The position numbers and the translations under genes were made by a program. The notes under the pieces were generated by a model that had not been told where the DNA came from, did no database searches, and worked only from the letters and a program-made list of their open reading frames with translations. Below are positions 1 through 9,070 of a DNA stretch of 64,000 nucleotides, in pieces. The number at the start of each line of letters is the position of its first letter. Within the stretch, counting starts at the first letter, position 1. Source of the DNA: Winogradskyella psychrotolerans (GTDB lineage: Bacteria; Bacteroidota; Bacteroidia; Flavobacteriales; Flavobacteriaceae); contig NZ_JAHKPN010000042.1 in assembly GCF_018860545.1 (NCBI RefSeq), positions 47,839 to 111,838 on the forward strand, written 5' to 3'.

Positions 1-151
1 TGCTGGTGAAGCAATTGAGCCTTTAGAGGTAGAATTTAGACGTGATGAGCGTTTTATGCGTTACTTAACTGTGAAATTAGACAAGCATGCTATTTCATGG
101 GCTGAGAGAAGAAGAGAAAAAATGAAAGTTAAAGCAAAAGCAAAAGCGTAA
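1..151 (+). CDS. rpsF: 30S ribosomal protein S6 (3' end only)
   Basis: The gene enters from the left edge of the window, so only about 49 C-terminal residues are present. They read [12 protein letters not shown], then [18 protein letters not shown], and end in a lysine/alanine tail. [18 protein letters not shown] is the typical last strand and helix of S6, which binds 16S rRNA with S18 in the platform of the small subunit. The stop codon lies 2 nt before rpsR, which matches the conserved Bacteroidota order rpsF-rpsR-rplI. The identification rests on both sequence and context. Confidence 0.93.
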   Translation, partial: AGEAIEPLEVEFRRDERFMRYLTVKLDKHAISWAERRREKMKVKAKAKA

Positions 152-153
152 TT

Positions 154-450
154 ATGTCATCAATAGAACAACAAGCAAAAGGAAAAAAAGACGGTGAGAT
201 TAGATATCTTACTCCTCTTAATATAGAGACTTCTAAAAACAAGAAGTACTGTCGTTTCAAAAAATCTGGAATCAAGTATGTAGATTATAAAGATGCAGAC
301 TGGTTATTAGGTTTTGTAAACGAACAAGGTAAATTACTTCCAAGACGTTTAACAGGAACATCTTTAAAGTATCAAAGAAAAGTATCTGTGGCTGTAAAAA
401 GAGCTAGACATTTAGCACTTATGCCATATGTTGCTGATTTATTAAAATAA
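154..450 (+). CDS. rpsR: 30S ribosomal protein S18
   Basis: This 98-residue protein is the small-subunit partner of S6. It shows the S18 hallmarks: [19 protein letters not shown] near residue 27, and the basic C-terminal part [30 protein letters not shown]. The gene starts 2 nt after rpsF and ends 12 nt before rplI, so the three genes form one operon. The length is normal for Bacteroidota, whose S18 has a longer N-terminus than the E. coli protein. No zinc-binding cysteine set is present; only one cysteine is seen in this region. Confidence 0.96.
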   Translation: MSSIEQQAKGKKDGEIRYLTPLNIETSKNKKYCRFKKSGIKYVDYKDADWLLGFVNEQGKLLPRRLTGTSLKYQRKVSVAVKRARHLALMPYVADLLK

Positions 451-462
451 AATATCATAACA

Positions 463-924
463 ATGGAACTTATATTAAAACAAGACGTTGATAATTTAGG
501 ATTTAAAGACGATATTGTATCTGTTAAGAACGGTTATGGTAGAAACTTTTTAATTCCTCAAGGACAAGCTATTATGGCTACTTCTTCTGCTAAAAAAGTA
601 TTAGCGGAAACTTTAAAGCAAAGAGCTTACAAAGAGAAAACTATTATTGCTGATGCTGAAAAAACTGCTGAAGCTTTAAGAGGTTTAGATATTAAAATTA
701 CAGCTAAAGCTGGAACTGGTGCTACTGCTGGAGATAAATTATTTGGTTCTATTACCACTATCGATTTAGCTGCTGCATTAAAAAATGCTGGTCACGATGT
801 TGATAAGAAATTTATTTCTATTAATGGTGGTAACATTAAGCGTTTAGGTCAGTACGAAGCTGCAATTAGATTACACAGATCAGTAACAGTTGATTTAACT
901 TTCGATGTTATTGCTGATGCTTAA
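463..924 (+). CDS. rplI: 50S ribosomal protein L9
   Basis: This 153-residue L9 has the two-domain layout of the family. The N-terminal 23S rRNA-binding domain begins MELILKQDVDNLGFKDDIVSVKNGYGRNFLIPQG, which is close to the family signature. A connecting helix of about residues 45-75 follows, then a C-terminal domain with GDKLFGSITTIDLAAAL. L9 helps hold the reading frame during translation. It is the last gene of the rpsF-rpsR-rplI operon and is followed at once by a strong intrinsic terminator. Confidence 0.97.
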   Translation: MELILKQDVDNLGFKDDIVSVKNGYGRNFLIPQGQAIMATSSAKKVLAETLKQRAYKEKTIIADAEKTAEALRGLDIKITAKAGTGATAGDKLFGSITTIDLAAALKNAGHDVDKKFISINGGNIKRLGQYEAAIRLHRSVTVDLTFDVIADA

Positions 925-947
925 TCTTAATTAAGATAACTTTTTAA

Positions 948-977
948 AAACCGTTTAGTTTACTAAGCGGTTTTTTT
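948..977 (+). terminator. Intrinsic terminator of the ribosomal operon
   Basis: An 11-bp stem (AAACCGTTTAG / CTAAGCGGTTT, one G-U pair) with a TTTA loop runs into a T tract. It lies 24 nt after the rplI stop codon. Confidence 0.85.
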
Positions 978-1042
978 GTAATGTTTTTTACCAGATTTAT
1001 CAAGTTTTTAAAACTTAGATGATCTTAACCGTGGTCATATTT

Positions 1043-1918
1043 ATGAAATATTTTTTATCTATTCTCGTATGTTGTGCTTTTATAAGTTGTAAGCAGGCTA
1101 AAGAACCAGCAAAAACCTCAGAAGTTGAAGCTTCTGAACTTATTACGCTATTTAAAGCCTCAAATTCAGGATACCCTAACATCAGCGTGCATCGTGGTGG
1201 TAAGGGATTAGTTAATTATCCCGAAAATGCTTTAGAAACCCTAAAATACGTCAACGATAGTATTGTAGCTGTGTATGAAATTGATGTCGCACAAACCAGG
1301 GACGGACAACTAGTATTATTACACGATAGCTCCATAGATAGAACCACAACAGGGAGTGGTAAAGTCGCAGATCTAACCTATAATGAATTAAAACAATTCA
1401 ATTTAAAGGATGATCATGGTAACGAAACTACTTTTAAAATTCCATTGTTTTCTGATGTGTTAGACTGGAGTGTAAAGCATAATGTAATTCTTACCATAGA
1501 TATTAAGAAAACGGTGAGTCAAGAAACCGTTATTAATGCTATTAGAGCTGCTAAAGCAGAAGACGTTAGTATTATTATCACTTATAATGTTGAACAAGCT
1601 ATGGAGGCTTATAAATTAGCTCCAGAATTGTTATTGTCTGTTTCAGCTAGAAATAACGATGAATTTGAGCGTTTGCTGGCTGCTGGAATTCCAACAAATA
1701 GCATGTTAGCCTTTACAGGAACACGTTTGTCAGAAGCTTCGCTTTTTAAAAGATTACACGATAATAATATTGTTTGTGTTCTTGGGACTCTTGGTAACTT
1801 AGATAAAAGTGCCAAAGCTAAAGGAGATGTATTATACCGTCAATGGAAGGAAAACGGTGCCGATATCATAGCTACTGATAGACCCTTTGAAGCTTTTAAA
1901 GCTATAAATAAATTGTAA
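1043..1918 (+). CDS. Glycerophosphodiester phosphodiesterase-family lipoprotein
   Basis: The product is a probable secreted lipoprotein of the GDPD family, which hydrolyses glycerophosphodiesters to an alcohol and glycerol-3-phosphate. I chose the ATG that opens MKYFLSILVCCAFISCK, because this is a clean signal peptide with a lipobox cysteine. An in-frame ATG 24 nt upstream (MILTVVIF) would only lengthen the leader. Family motifs follow in order: HRGGKGLVNYPENAL (catalytic His and metal-binding Glu), EIDVAQTRDGQLVLLHD (metal-binding Glu/Asp and second His), and the C-terminal GADIIATDRPFEA. The expected TIM-barrel length of about 250 residues is met. The substrate is not known. It stands alone after the ribosomal terminator. 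Confidence 0.85.
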   Translation: MKYFLSILVCCAFISCKQAKEPAKTSEVEASELITLFKASNSGYPNISVHRGGKGLVNYPENALETLKYVNDSIVAVYEIDVAQTRDGQLVLLHDSSIDRTTTGSGKVADLTYNELKQFNLKDDHGNETTFKIPLFSDVLDWSVKHNVILTIDIKKTVSQETVINAIRAAKAEDVSIIITYNVEQAMEAYKLAPELLLSVSARNNDEFERLLAAGIPTNSMLAFTGTRLSEASLFKRLHDNNIVCVLGTLGNLDKSAKAKGDVLYRQWKENGADIIATDRPFEAFKAINKL

Positions 1919-1945
1919 GAAGATATTTGAATAAATTTAGTATAC

Positions 1946-2419
1946 ATGAAATATACAAGATTAACAAAAGAACAATTTGAAGAATTACACCAAGAATTCA
2001 TCAATTTTTTAGCCACACAATCTATTACAGGTGATGAGTGGGAAGACATTAAAAAGAACAAACCAGAAGCTGCTGAGCAAGAATTGGATGTCTTTAGTGA
2101 TTTAGTGTGGTTCGGAGTTTTAAGTAAAGTAAAATACTTAGAACATATTTCTCCAAACCAAATTCATCTTTTTGAATGTAATGAAAAGAGTATGCGTTTA
2201 ATTGCTATTAAAATAGATGTTCAAGAAGTCGATTTTACAACCAAAGAAGGCTTTGAATGGTTAAGAAATAATTTGTTATCTGATGCTATTGAATTTTTTA
2301 ATGCGAAAAAAGAGTATTCAGATGATAAACATTTAGATATATTTAAAATGATTCAGTCTGGTGCGAATATAACCAAAGGTGAATTGTTTAAATATTTTGC
2401 AGATTTGGTGAAAGGGTAA
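1946..2419 (+). CDS. DUF6495 family protein
   Basis: This soluble protein of 157 residues has no signal peptide or membrane segment. I recognise it as the small DUF6495 family found across Flavobacteriaceae, from its opening MKYTRLTKEQFEELHQEFINFLA and the segment ITGDEWEDIKKNKPEAAEQELDVFSDLVWFGVL. It is rich in acidic residues and likely helical. Its function is unknown. It starts 27 nt after the GDPD gene on the same strand, so the two may be co-transcribed. A hairpin with a T-rich tail follows. Confidence 0.7.
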   Translation: MKYTRLTKEQFEELHQEFINFLATQSITGDEWEDIKKNKPEAAEQELDVFSDLVWFGVLSKVKYLEHISPNQIHLFECNEKSMRLIAIKIDVQEVDFTTKEGFEWLRNNLLSDAIEFFNAKKEYSDDKHLDIFKMIQSGANITKGELFKYFADLVKG

Positions 2420-2428
2420 AATATTAGA

Positions 2429-2462
2429 AAGGAAGATGTAAGAATTAAAACGTCTTCTTTTC
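2429..2462 (+). terminator. Probable intrinsic terminator after the DUF6495 gene
   Basis: The stem GAAGATG / CGTCTTC is extended by flanking A/T pairs, with a 12-nt loop and a short T run. Confidence 0.6.
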
Positions 2463-2534
2463 ATCACTTTGGGTGATTTCTGAGGTTCTAAAGAATTTTA
2501 TATTAAAGCGTTAAATAAAAATCGACGAGAATTT

Positions 2535-2542
2535 AGAGGAGG
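2535..2542 (+). promoter_or_regulatory. Strong Shine-Dalgarno-like sequence (AGAGGAGG)
   Basis: AGAGGAGG lies 10 nt before a TTG and 25 nt before the first ATG of the next small gene. Strong SD sequences are uncommon in this window, so it favours the TTG as the start. Confidence 0.45.
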
Positions 2543-2552
2543 TAATCAAAAA

Positions 2553-2924
2553 TTGAAACGTATAAAAATGTTCAAATCTAATCTTATTCTCAATTATTTT
2601 TATTTCGCTTATTTTTTATTTTTCCCATTCTTTCTCGATCCTGTACATAAAATAGAATTCTTTTTTTGTGCTCTATTTGGTTTATTTTTAAAACTATTTG
2701 TCATAAAAGCATTTTGTTCCAATGGTTTATGTGGCTTTATTGTTTTAAAGAAGAGAACAGAAATTATAATAGTTATTAGTGCGGTCTGCGTTATACTTTT
2801 TTATATAAAAATGCACGACTATTTGATGAATACATTTGGCGCTTTAAATAGCGTTCTATACAGTATCATCTTATTGGTTGGGTATTTTATTGGGTTTAAT
2901 AAGAAGTTATCTCAAAACTCTTAA
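2553..2924 (+). CDS. Small hypothetical membrane protein
   Basis: This 123-residue protein has three to four predicted membrane segments: LILNYFYFAYFLFFPFFL, FFFCALFGLFLKLFVI, IIIVISAVCVILFYI and LNSVLYSIILLVGYFIGF. I do not recognise a family. The TTG start is preferred because of the SD-like sequence in front of it; the ATG five codons later is the alternative. The gene is isolated between a terminator and the convergent ABC permease gene. Its length and strongly hydrophobic pattern support a real integral membrane protein, but nothing shows its role. Confidence 0.5.
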   Translation: MKRIKMFKSNLILNYFYFAYFLFFPFFLDPVHKIEFFFCALFGLFLKLFVIKAFCSNGLCGFIVLKKRTEIIIVISAVCVILFYIKMHDYLMNTFGALNSVLYSIILLVGYFIGFNKKLSQNS

Positions 2925-2948
2925 TAATCTTCTTTTCGGAGCACTACG

Positions 2949-4190
2949 TTATTCATAACGTAAAGACTCAATCGGATCTAATTTAGAAGCTTTTATGGCG
3001 GGAAATAAGCCTGAAATAATGGCTACTAAAAAAGCAATAGCTACTGCACAGAACATAGCAAACCAAGGTGTCGCGAATTCTAATTCAAATTTAGATGATA
3101 CTCCCCAACCTATTAAAATTCCAAGTATTATTCCCAAAATACCACCGAATTGACCTATGATAACCGTTTCCATAAAAAATTGAAAGGCAATGGTCTTACT
3201 TTTAGCACCAAGCGCTTTTCTAACACCTATTTCACGTGTACGCTCACTTACGGAAACTAGCATAATATTCATCAACGCAATAGTAGATCCAAAAATAGTG
3301 ATGATACTAATAATCCACGCTGCGATATAAAGTGCTAATGTGTTTTGAGCGGCCTGATTCAACAAATCATCACTACGCTCAATACCAAAATCATTCTTTT
3401 CAATTGGGTTGAGCCCTCTAATATTTCTAAAGGTAAGTACAGCCTCATCTTGAGCAGCCTCTAGCATCTCTGTTTTGTCCACTTTTACACTTAAATTATA
3501 ATTTATATTAGCATTAGTGAAAATTGAGCGCGCTTTCTGAATGGGAATAAATACTCTTAAATCTTGATTGTTCCCGAACGTTGCTCCCTTTTCTTTGAGG
3601 ACACCAATCACTTTAAACTTGGAGCCTCTTATACTTATGGTTTTTCCTATCGGATTTTCATCAGGAAATAAGGCCTTGTACAAATCACTTCCTATTACAC
3701 AAACCGAATTGCTATTCTCAACATCGAAGACGTTTAAAGAACGCCCAAATTCAATATCTAAGCCTGAATTTTCAATATAATACTCGTTAGCTCCAAGTAC
3801 GGCAACTTCAGGATCTGTTTTTTTACTTTCATACTTAACTTCTGCAGTGGCTGTGCCATAAAAAGACACAGCGACTTTGGTGTACGGAAAATTGTATTGA
3901 TCCTCAAAATCCTTGACATTTCTATAATTAATAACCGGATTTATTTTTTGACGTTCTCTACTACTTTGACGTTGTGCTGTAAATTCATAGCGCTGAAAAT
4001 TGAAAGTATTAGAACCCATCGAAGAGTAATTACTCCTAATCGTATTTTCTAAAGCTGAGACTCCACTTAAAATGCCAACCAAAGCCATAATACCAATTGC
4101 GATAATTAAAACCGTTAAGATAGTTCGGAGCAATTGACTTTTTATAGAATCGAAAGCAATTCTAATATTCTCTTTGGCTAATGAAAACAT
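2949..4190 (-). CDS. MacB-like ABC transporter permease (FtsX family)
   Basis: This 413-residue permease has the MacB architecture. An N-terminal membrane segment after MFSLAKENIRIAFDSIKSQLLRTILTVLIIAIGI is followed by a large periplasmic MacB_PCD domain (about residues 45-280). Three C-terminal membrane segments carry the FtsX-type sequence SVSERTREIGVRKALGAKSKTIAFQFFMETVIIG and end ASKLDPIESLRYE. Such permeases work with a separate ATPase as mechanotransmission pumps for peptides, lipoproteins or drugs. No ATPase gene adjoins it here, so its partner must lie elsewhere. The gene is divergent from hisS. Confidence 0.88.
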   Translation of the reverse strand: MFSLAKENIRIAFDSIKSQLLRTILTVLIIAIGIMALVGILSGVSALENTIRSNYSSMGSNTFNFQRYEFTAQRQSSRERQKINPVINYRNVKDFEDQYNFPYTKVAVSFYGTATAEVKYESKKTDPEVAVLGANEYYIENSGLDIEFGRSLNVFDVENSNSVCVIGSDLYKALFPDENPIGKTISIRGSKFKVIGVLKEKGATFGNNQDLRVFIPIQKARSIFTNANINYNLSVKVDKTEMLEAAQDEAVLTFRNIRGLNPIEKNDFGIERSDDLLNQAAQNTLALYIAAWIISIITIFGSTIALMNIMLVSVSERTREIGVRKALGAKSKTIAFQFFMETVIIGQFGGILGIILGILIGWGVSSKFELEFATPWFAMFCAVAIAFLVAIISGLFPAIKASKLDPIESLRYE

Positions 4191-4230
4191 ACTTTATTTA
4201 TCGCGTTAGTTGGGTTGCTTAAAGCATAAG

Positions 4231-4244
4231 ACGACTTAAGTCGT
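4231..4244. promoter_or_regulatory. Perfect 14-bp palindrome (ACGACTTAAGTCGT)
   Basis: A perfect dyad lies in the divergent region between the ABC permease gene (41 bp from its start) and hisS. Its position suits an operator for the permease gene. The regulator is unknown. Confidence 0.4.
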
Positions 4245-4296
4245 ATAAAGTTACTATAAAATTGAATTATCTTAGTAAGACCTCTGAAAAATATAA

Positions 4297-4304
4297 TATT
4301 TTTG
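4297..4304 (+). promoter_or_regulatory. Candidate -7 box for hisS (TATTTTTG)
   Basis: It matches the Bacteroidota -7 consensus TAnnTTTG, 64 bp before the hisS start. No clear TTG -33 box sits at the usual spacing, so this is a tentative call. Confidence 0.3.
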
Positions 4305-4368
4305 TGATTACTATAGAGTTTAAATTAAGTTTCACTAAATAAGATTTCCACTTTCGTGGAAAGTAAAC

Positions 4369-5751
4369 ATGGCACAAAAACCAAGCATCCCAAAAGGCAC
4401 AAGAGATTTTAACGCAGAGGACGTCGCAAAGCGTTCTTATATCATGGAAACGATAAAAAAACAATTCCAAATTTTTGGGTTTCAACCTATAGAAACTCCA
4501 AGTTTTGAAAATTCTGATACGTTAATGGGCAAATATGGGGATGAAGGAGATCGCTTGATTTTTAAGATTTTGAATAGTGGTGAATATTTAAAGAAAATTT
4601 CAGAAGACGATTATAATACAAAATCTGAAAGTTTAATGACACCTAAAATTTCAGAAAAAGCCCTTCGCTACGACCTCACAGTACCTTTTGCACGTTACGT
4701 TGTACAACACCAAAACGAGATAGAATTCCCATTTAAACGCTACCAAATTCAACCCGTTTGGCGAGCAGACCGCCCACAAAAAGGCCGTTTTAGAGAATTT
4801 TTTCAATGTGATGCTGACGTCGTAGGTTCTAAATCTTTGTTTCAAGAAGTAGAATTTGTACAATTGTATGATGCGGTGTTTTCAGCTTTAAAATTAGAAG
4901 GAGTAACCATTAAGATCAATAATCGTAAAATCTTATCCGGTATTGCTGAAGTGATTGGTGCACAAGATAAATTGATCGATTTTACAGTGGCTTTAGATAA
5001 GCTAGATAAAATAGGTGAGGAGAAAGTTAAAGAAGAAATGCGAAGTAAGGGTATTTCTGAAGAGGGGATTTCTAAACTTCAACCTTTATTTACCTTACAA
5101 GGAGATTTTGGAACTCAAATAGAGAGTTTAAAATCTATTTTAAGTGCATCAGAAATTGGATTAAAAGGGATTGAAGAACTCGAATTTATAAATACAGCCA
5201 TTTCTGGTTTAAAATTAAAAACCGCCACATTACAGTTAGATGTGACCTTAGCGAGAGGGTTGAATTATTACACAGGAGCTATTTTTGAAGTCTCAGCACC
5301 AGAAGGTGTAAAAATGGGCTCTATTGGTGGTGGAGGTCGTTACGATGATCTTACCGGAATCTTTGGTTTAAAAGATATGAGTGGTGTTGGTATTAGCTTT
5401 GGGTTAGATCGTATTTATTTGGTGCTAGAGGAATTGGACTTATTTCCATCAACTATTGCTGAATCCACTAAAGTACTCTTCATTAATTTTGGTGAAGCGG
5501 AAGCCTTATTTAGTTTGGGAGCTGTTACGAAATTAAGACAGGCCAATGTAAAAGCAGAGTTATTTCCGGATGCGGCAGTTACAGGCAAGCAAATGAAAAA
5601 ACAAATGAATTATGCGAATCGTCGTAACATTCCGTTTGTAGTAATCATGGGTGAGGAAGAATTAAAGTCTGAAGTATTTACATTGAAAAATATGGCTTTA
5701 GGTGAACAGCAAAAGTTAGATTTTAATGCACTTTTAGAAGTACTTAAATAA
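4369..5751 (+). CDS. hisS: Histidine--tRNA ligase
   Basis: This 460-residue class II aminoacyl-tRNA synthetase charges tRNA-His. Motif 1 lies in the region after PKGTRDFNAEDVAKRSYIMETI. Motif 2 is seen as YQIQPVWRADRPQKGRFREFFQCDADVVG, and the HisRS-specific histidine pocket as ARGLNYYTGAIFEV. Motif 3 is seen as GGGGRYDDL and GVGISFGLDRIYLVL. A C-terminal anticodon-binding domain covers about residues 365-460. The N-terminal part is slightly longer than in E. coli, as is usual in Bacteroidota. The gene is single and followed by a hairpin shared with the convergent T9SS gene. Confidence 0.97.
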   Translation: MAQKPSIPKGTRDFNAEDVAKRSYIMETIKKQFQIFGFQPIETPSFENSDTLMGKYGDEGDRLIFKILNSGEYLKKISEDDYNTKSESLMTPKISEKALRYDLTVPFARYVVQHQNEIEFPFKRYQIQPVWRADRPQKGRFREFFQCDADVVGSKSLFQEVEFVQLYDAVFSALKLEGVTIKINNRKILSGIAEVIGAQDKLIDFTVALDKLDKIGEEKVKEEMRSKGISEEGISKLQPLFTLQGDFGTQIESLKSILSASEIGLKGIEELEFINTAISGLKLKTATLQLDVTLARGLNYYTGAIFEVSAPEGVKMGSIGGGGRYDDLTGIFGLKDMSGVGISFGLDRIYLVLEELDLFPSTIAESTKVLFINFGEAEALFSLGAVTKLRQANVKAELFPDAAVTGKQMKKQMNYANRRNIPFVVIMGEEELKSEVFTLKNMALGEQQKLDFNALLEVLK

Positions 5752-5752
5752 A

Positions 5753-5784
5753 GAAAGCCTCAGCTTTTATCAACTGAGACTTTC
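5753..5784. terminator. Shared hairpin between convergent genes
   Basis: GAAAGCCTCAG / CTGAGACTTTC forms a stem with one mismatch. On the minus strand it runs into a T-rich stretch, so it can end the large minus-strand gene; it also follows hisS by 1 nt. Confidence 0.55.
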
Positions 5785-5809
5785 TAATCACTAACTAAAA
5801 ACAATTAAT

Positions 5810-8800
5810 CTAATCAACTAAAACTTTCTTGGTTACTACGGAACCTGTGCGTGTTTGTAATTTCACGATATAGGTTCCGGCACTTAAATGCTTTATATTA
5901 TATTCTGAATAATTACGTTGTTCAATGGTATTAACATTATAAACGGATTGGCCTAACATATTAAATACAACCATTGTGTCAACCTCGAGAAGATTTGGAT
6001 TGACAATCACAATTTTTTCAATAGCATTAGAATAGAGCACATTGATAGAATTTGAGATACGATCTTCAAGACTTAGTAAATCTTCTTCGGTACCGAATGT
6101 AATTTCAAAACGATCGAGATAGTCTCCTTTGATTAAGAAAATATCGTAATTACCAACTCTTAAATCATGATAGATACCTAATTCTTTATCGTGTAAATAC
6201 ACGTTGATATCATTAGGAACATTTTCCAGTTCATCAATCATTATGGAGTTTATACCATTCGTTTTCGTTTTGATACCTATAGGGTAGATTGAAGAGGTCT
6301 CAGCTTCATTACTAGCCTGAATGATATAAGCATCATCATTAATAAGCCAGAACATATCATCAATTTGTTCTTCATTAATCTTTCCATCATAAGCCCAGTC
6401 AACATCTAAAGACGCATTTTCATCTATGGTTAATAATAACTGACGTCTAATAGTATTGACAGAATTAAACCCAATTCTAAATTTCATTCTAATATCTTCT
6501 GATTCAGTTGCATCGGTGGTGTTCGTTGTATTAGAGCTTCGCATAAATACGGAAGCTTCGCCCTCCTTTTTGAATACACGTTGGCTATTGTTAAAATTAA
6601 TAGTGCCAGTGTTTTTACCAACCACAAAGAAGCCTTGGCCAACAGGAATGTATCGTCCGGGTGCTTTGGTAGGTTCACCATCTGTCTCAGTCAATGATTG
6701 ATTACTACCCTTATAAGCAGCAGCGACAGCTCCAGAATAATTGTATATGGCATAACCACCTTCGTAATCTTGTGTGGCATGAGACCCTCCGCCCCAATGA
6801 TTCCAGAAATAAAGCGTACCACTTATGAGCGGTGCTGTGTTATTGTTTAAGTCAGGACCATTATCTTTAATAAATTGCAAAGCGTCAATAGCTGAAGGAT
6901 ATGGATTACCAACTAAATACTCACTATCGGAATACAACGGTAGATTAATATCTCCGTTATTAGGTTTTCCAGAGAATACATAATTTTGGGGGGGTGAAAT
7001 AGTACCTGTTCCTGGGCCCTTCATCGTAAAACCTTCACCTGGTGAAAGCGTACCGGTGCGTCTAATATGTTGCCATGCAGAATAGGTGTTACCTGTAATA
7101 TTAGTATATTTCCAGATCCAATAATCGGCAATGGTTATAGGATGCGTTGCTGCTCCGTTATAACCAGAAGACGAAAAATTTATGTCTACGGGTTCATTGG
7201 GATCTGTACCATCTTTTAATACATCTGTAATTCTAAAATTATTAGATTCTGAATTGATACGCTGAACAGGTGACGACCAATAATTATAAGTATAGGTATC
7301 AGCAGTGCCTTGTTGATCGCGTTCTATGTTTCCGTTAGTAAAAGTCTCTAAATCACTATCATACGTTTGAATTAATTGTGATTCACCATCTAAATCTATT
7401 GTTCCATTAAGCCCTAAATAATGAGTTATAGTTAATCCATTTCCTATAAATGCAGAGGATTCTCCCGTAATTTTTAATTCATTGTCATCTACGAACAGTG
7501 CAAGAATGGTTCTGTTTTGTTCCTTTTGGGCAGGCAAAAACACATTGTTCATACTTATATTGTGAGCTGTTCTAACAATATTCCAATCTATGGTTACTTC
7601 GGGGTTTACAATAGAAACAGCCCCAGGAATGTATTGCAGACTTCCAAACGTCCATGTTGCGTTGTGAGTCCATTTCCCATCATATTGAGATTTGTAAGGT
7701 AATGGAGTGGTTTCTTTATCAACGGTTAAAATATGTTGTAAATGTCCATCATTTCCATTACCAGAAGCATCTGTTGTATTTCTAAAGGTAAAATTGGTCA
7801 TTGGATAATAGGCCGCTAAATCTGACCAAGAAATCGTGTTAATGTCATTTTTAGTAATAGATATTGGTAATTCCTTACCAATCACTCGTCCAGAATCATT
7901 CGTAATTTCTTGATTCATCATGAAACGCAATTGGTCTACAGTTAAAGATGTATTCCAAATACGGACTTCATCTATATGACCTTTATAGTATTGTATTGGA
8001 GAGATTGAGCCTGCAGCTGCTATATGAAAGGATTCAGCTGTTGGTGTAGGTGCTGTTTTTTCAGCAGAATGATCTAATACGCCATCAATGTAAATTGACG
8101 CGATTGAGCCATCATAAGTCACAGCGATATGATGCCATTCATTCTCAGGAATAGAAGTATAAGAGTTAAGGGATTGGCTACTGTTATTTTTCCACGTGAT
8201 GTTAATCTTGTTAGAATTAGTAAGCGTTAAGTCATAACCATGCGTAAATGCGACATCTCTCTTAGAAAGAATAGAAACATTGTCAGTGTTTTCAGAGTCG
8301 TGTTTTATCCATGCAGAGACTGTAAAACCATTCGGATTTAAATCTAAGGAGTTTTGCATATCAATATAACTGTCAGAACCATTAAAATAGATAGCGCGTT
8401 CTCTAGTAATTTGAGGTGAATATCCAAAGGTTACATAAATAGGTCCATTTAAGTTGTATTCTGTTTCTAAGTTATCAGCATCATCTAAAGTCAAGATTCT
8501 AAAATCGGCATTAGCATCGAAGGTGCCTGAATCTGAAATAAACATGTAATAATTTCCAATTTCCGAAGTATTATTAATGACTTCTTTTGGAATTTTAATA
8601 CGTAATGTTGGAGTTTCTTCACTCACTGGAATAAGTTTCCATATACGTTGCATGGCGGTGTATGAAACTGTGGACTGAATGTTTGAGTCGATGTCTTCAC
8701 TTAGATTTAAAATAACTGGTGAAGCGTTCGTATGTATATGAGCGCCATTATTTCCCCAAAATAAGGTTGGTTGAGGTGCATTAGTATCGTTAGTATTTTG

Positions 8801-9070
8801 GTTATAACTGGTGTTGTTATTTACTAAACTTATGGTAAGGATGTCATCAAGACTTTGTTGATTGACACTTCTGCTAAGAGAAGATGGATGCTGATACGTA
8901 TTATCTAAGTTATTTAAGAATGTACGGTTATAATTATAATGTTCTAGTTGCGACCAATTTAATTGATCACTATTAGTTGTGACATTTGGTTCTGAATCAT
9001 CTAAATGCTGAGCATAGCTAGACGAGAACATTAATAATAAAAGATAATAAATCAGCGTAATTTTTTTCAT
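5810..9070 (-). CDS. LamG-domain protein with T9SS type A sorting signal
   Basis: This 1086-residue secreted protein begins with a signal peptide (MKKITLIYYLLLLMFSSSYAQ). A LamG/concanavalin-like domain covers about residues 225-375 (AIYFNGSDSYIDM, FTVSAWIKHD, EWHHIAVTYDG, IYIDGVLDHS). The central region, about residues 500-870, is less clear and includes WSSPV and a GxFTMKGPG stretch typical of large T9SS surface proteins. The C-terminal 70 residues match a type A sorting domain: VFNMLGQSVYNV, then LSAGTYIVKLQTRTGSVVTKKVLVD. Such signals send cargo through the type IX system to the cell surface. LamG suggests carbohydrate or protein binding; the actual ligand is unknown. Confidence 0.85.
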   Translation of the reverse strand: MKKITLIYYLLLLMFSSSYAQHLDDSEPNVTTNSDQLNWSQLEHYNYNRTFLNNLDNTYQHPSSLSRSVNQQSLDDILTISLVNNNTSYNQNTNDTNAPQPTLFWGNNGAHIHTNASPVILNLSEDIDSNIQSTVSYTAMQRIWKLIPVSEETPTLRIKIPKEVINNTSEIGNYYMFISDSGTFDANADFRILTLDDADNLETEYNLNGPIYVTFGYSPQITRERAIYFNGSDSYIDMQNSLDLNPNGFTVSAWIKHDSENTDNVSILSKRDVAFTHGYDLTLTNSNKINITWKNNSSQSLNSYTSIPENEWHHIAVTYDGSIASIYIDGVLDHSAEKTAPTPTAESFHIAAAGSISPIQYYKGHIDEVRIWNTSLTVDQLRFMMNQEITNDSGRVIGKELPISITKNDINTISWSDLAAYYPMTNFTFRNTTDASGNGNDGHLQHILTVDKETTPLPYKSQYDGKWTHNATWTFGSLQYIPGAVSIVNPEVTIDWNIVRTAHNISMNNVFLPAQKEQNRTILALFVDDNELKITGESSAFIGNGLTITHYLGLNGTIDLDGESQLIQTYDSDLETFTNGNIERDQQGTADTYTYNYWSSPVQRINSESNNFRITDVLKDGTDPNEPVDINFSSSGYNGAATHPITIADYWIWKYTNITGNTYSAWQHIRRTGTLSPGEGFTMKGPGTGTISPPQNYVFSGKPNNGDINLPLYSDSEYLVGNPYPSAIDALQFIKDNGPDLNNNTAPLISGTLYFWNHWGGGSHATQDYEGGYAIYNYSGAVAAAYKGSNQSLTETDGEPTKAPGRYIPVGQGFFVVGKNTGTINFNNSQRVFKKEGEASVFMRSSNTTNTTDATESEDIRMKFRIGFNSVNTIRRQLLLTIDENASLDVDWAYDGKINEEQIDDMFWLINDDAYIIQASNEAETSSIYPIGIKTKTNGINSIMIDELENVPNDINVYLHDKELGIYHDLRVGNYDIFLIKGDYLDRFEITFGTEEDLLSLEDRISNSINVLYSNAIEKIVIVNPNLLEVDTMVVFNMLGQSVYNVNTIEQRNYSEYNIKHLSAGTYIVKLQTRTGSVVTKKVLVD

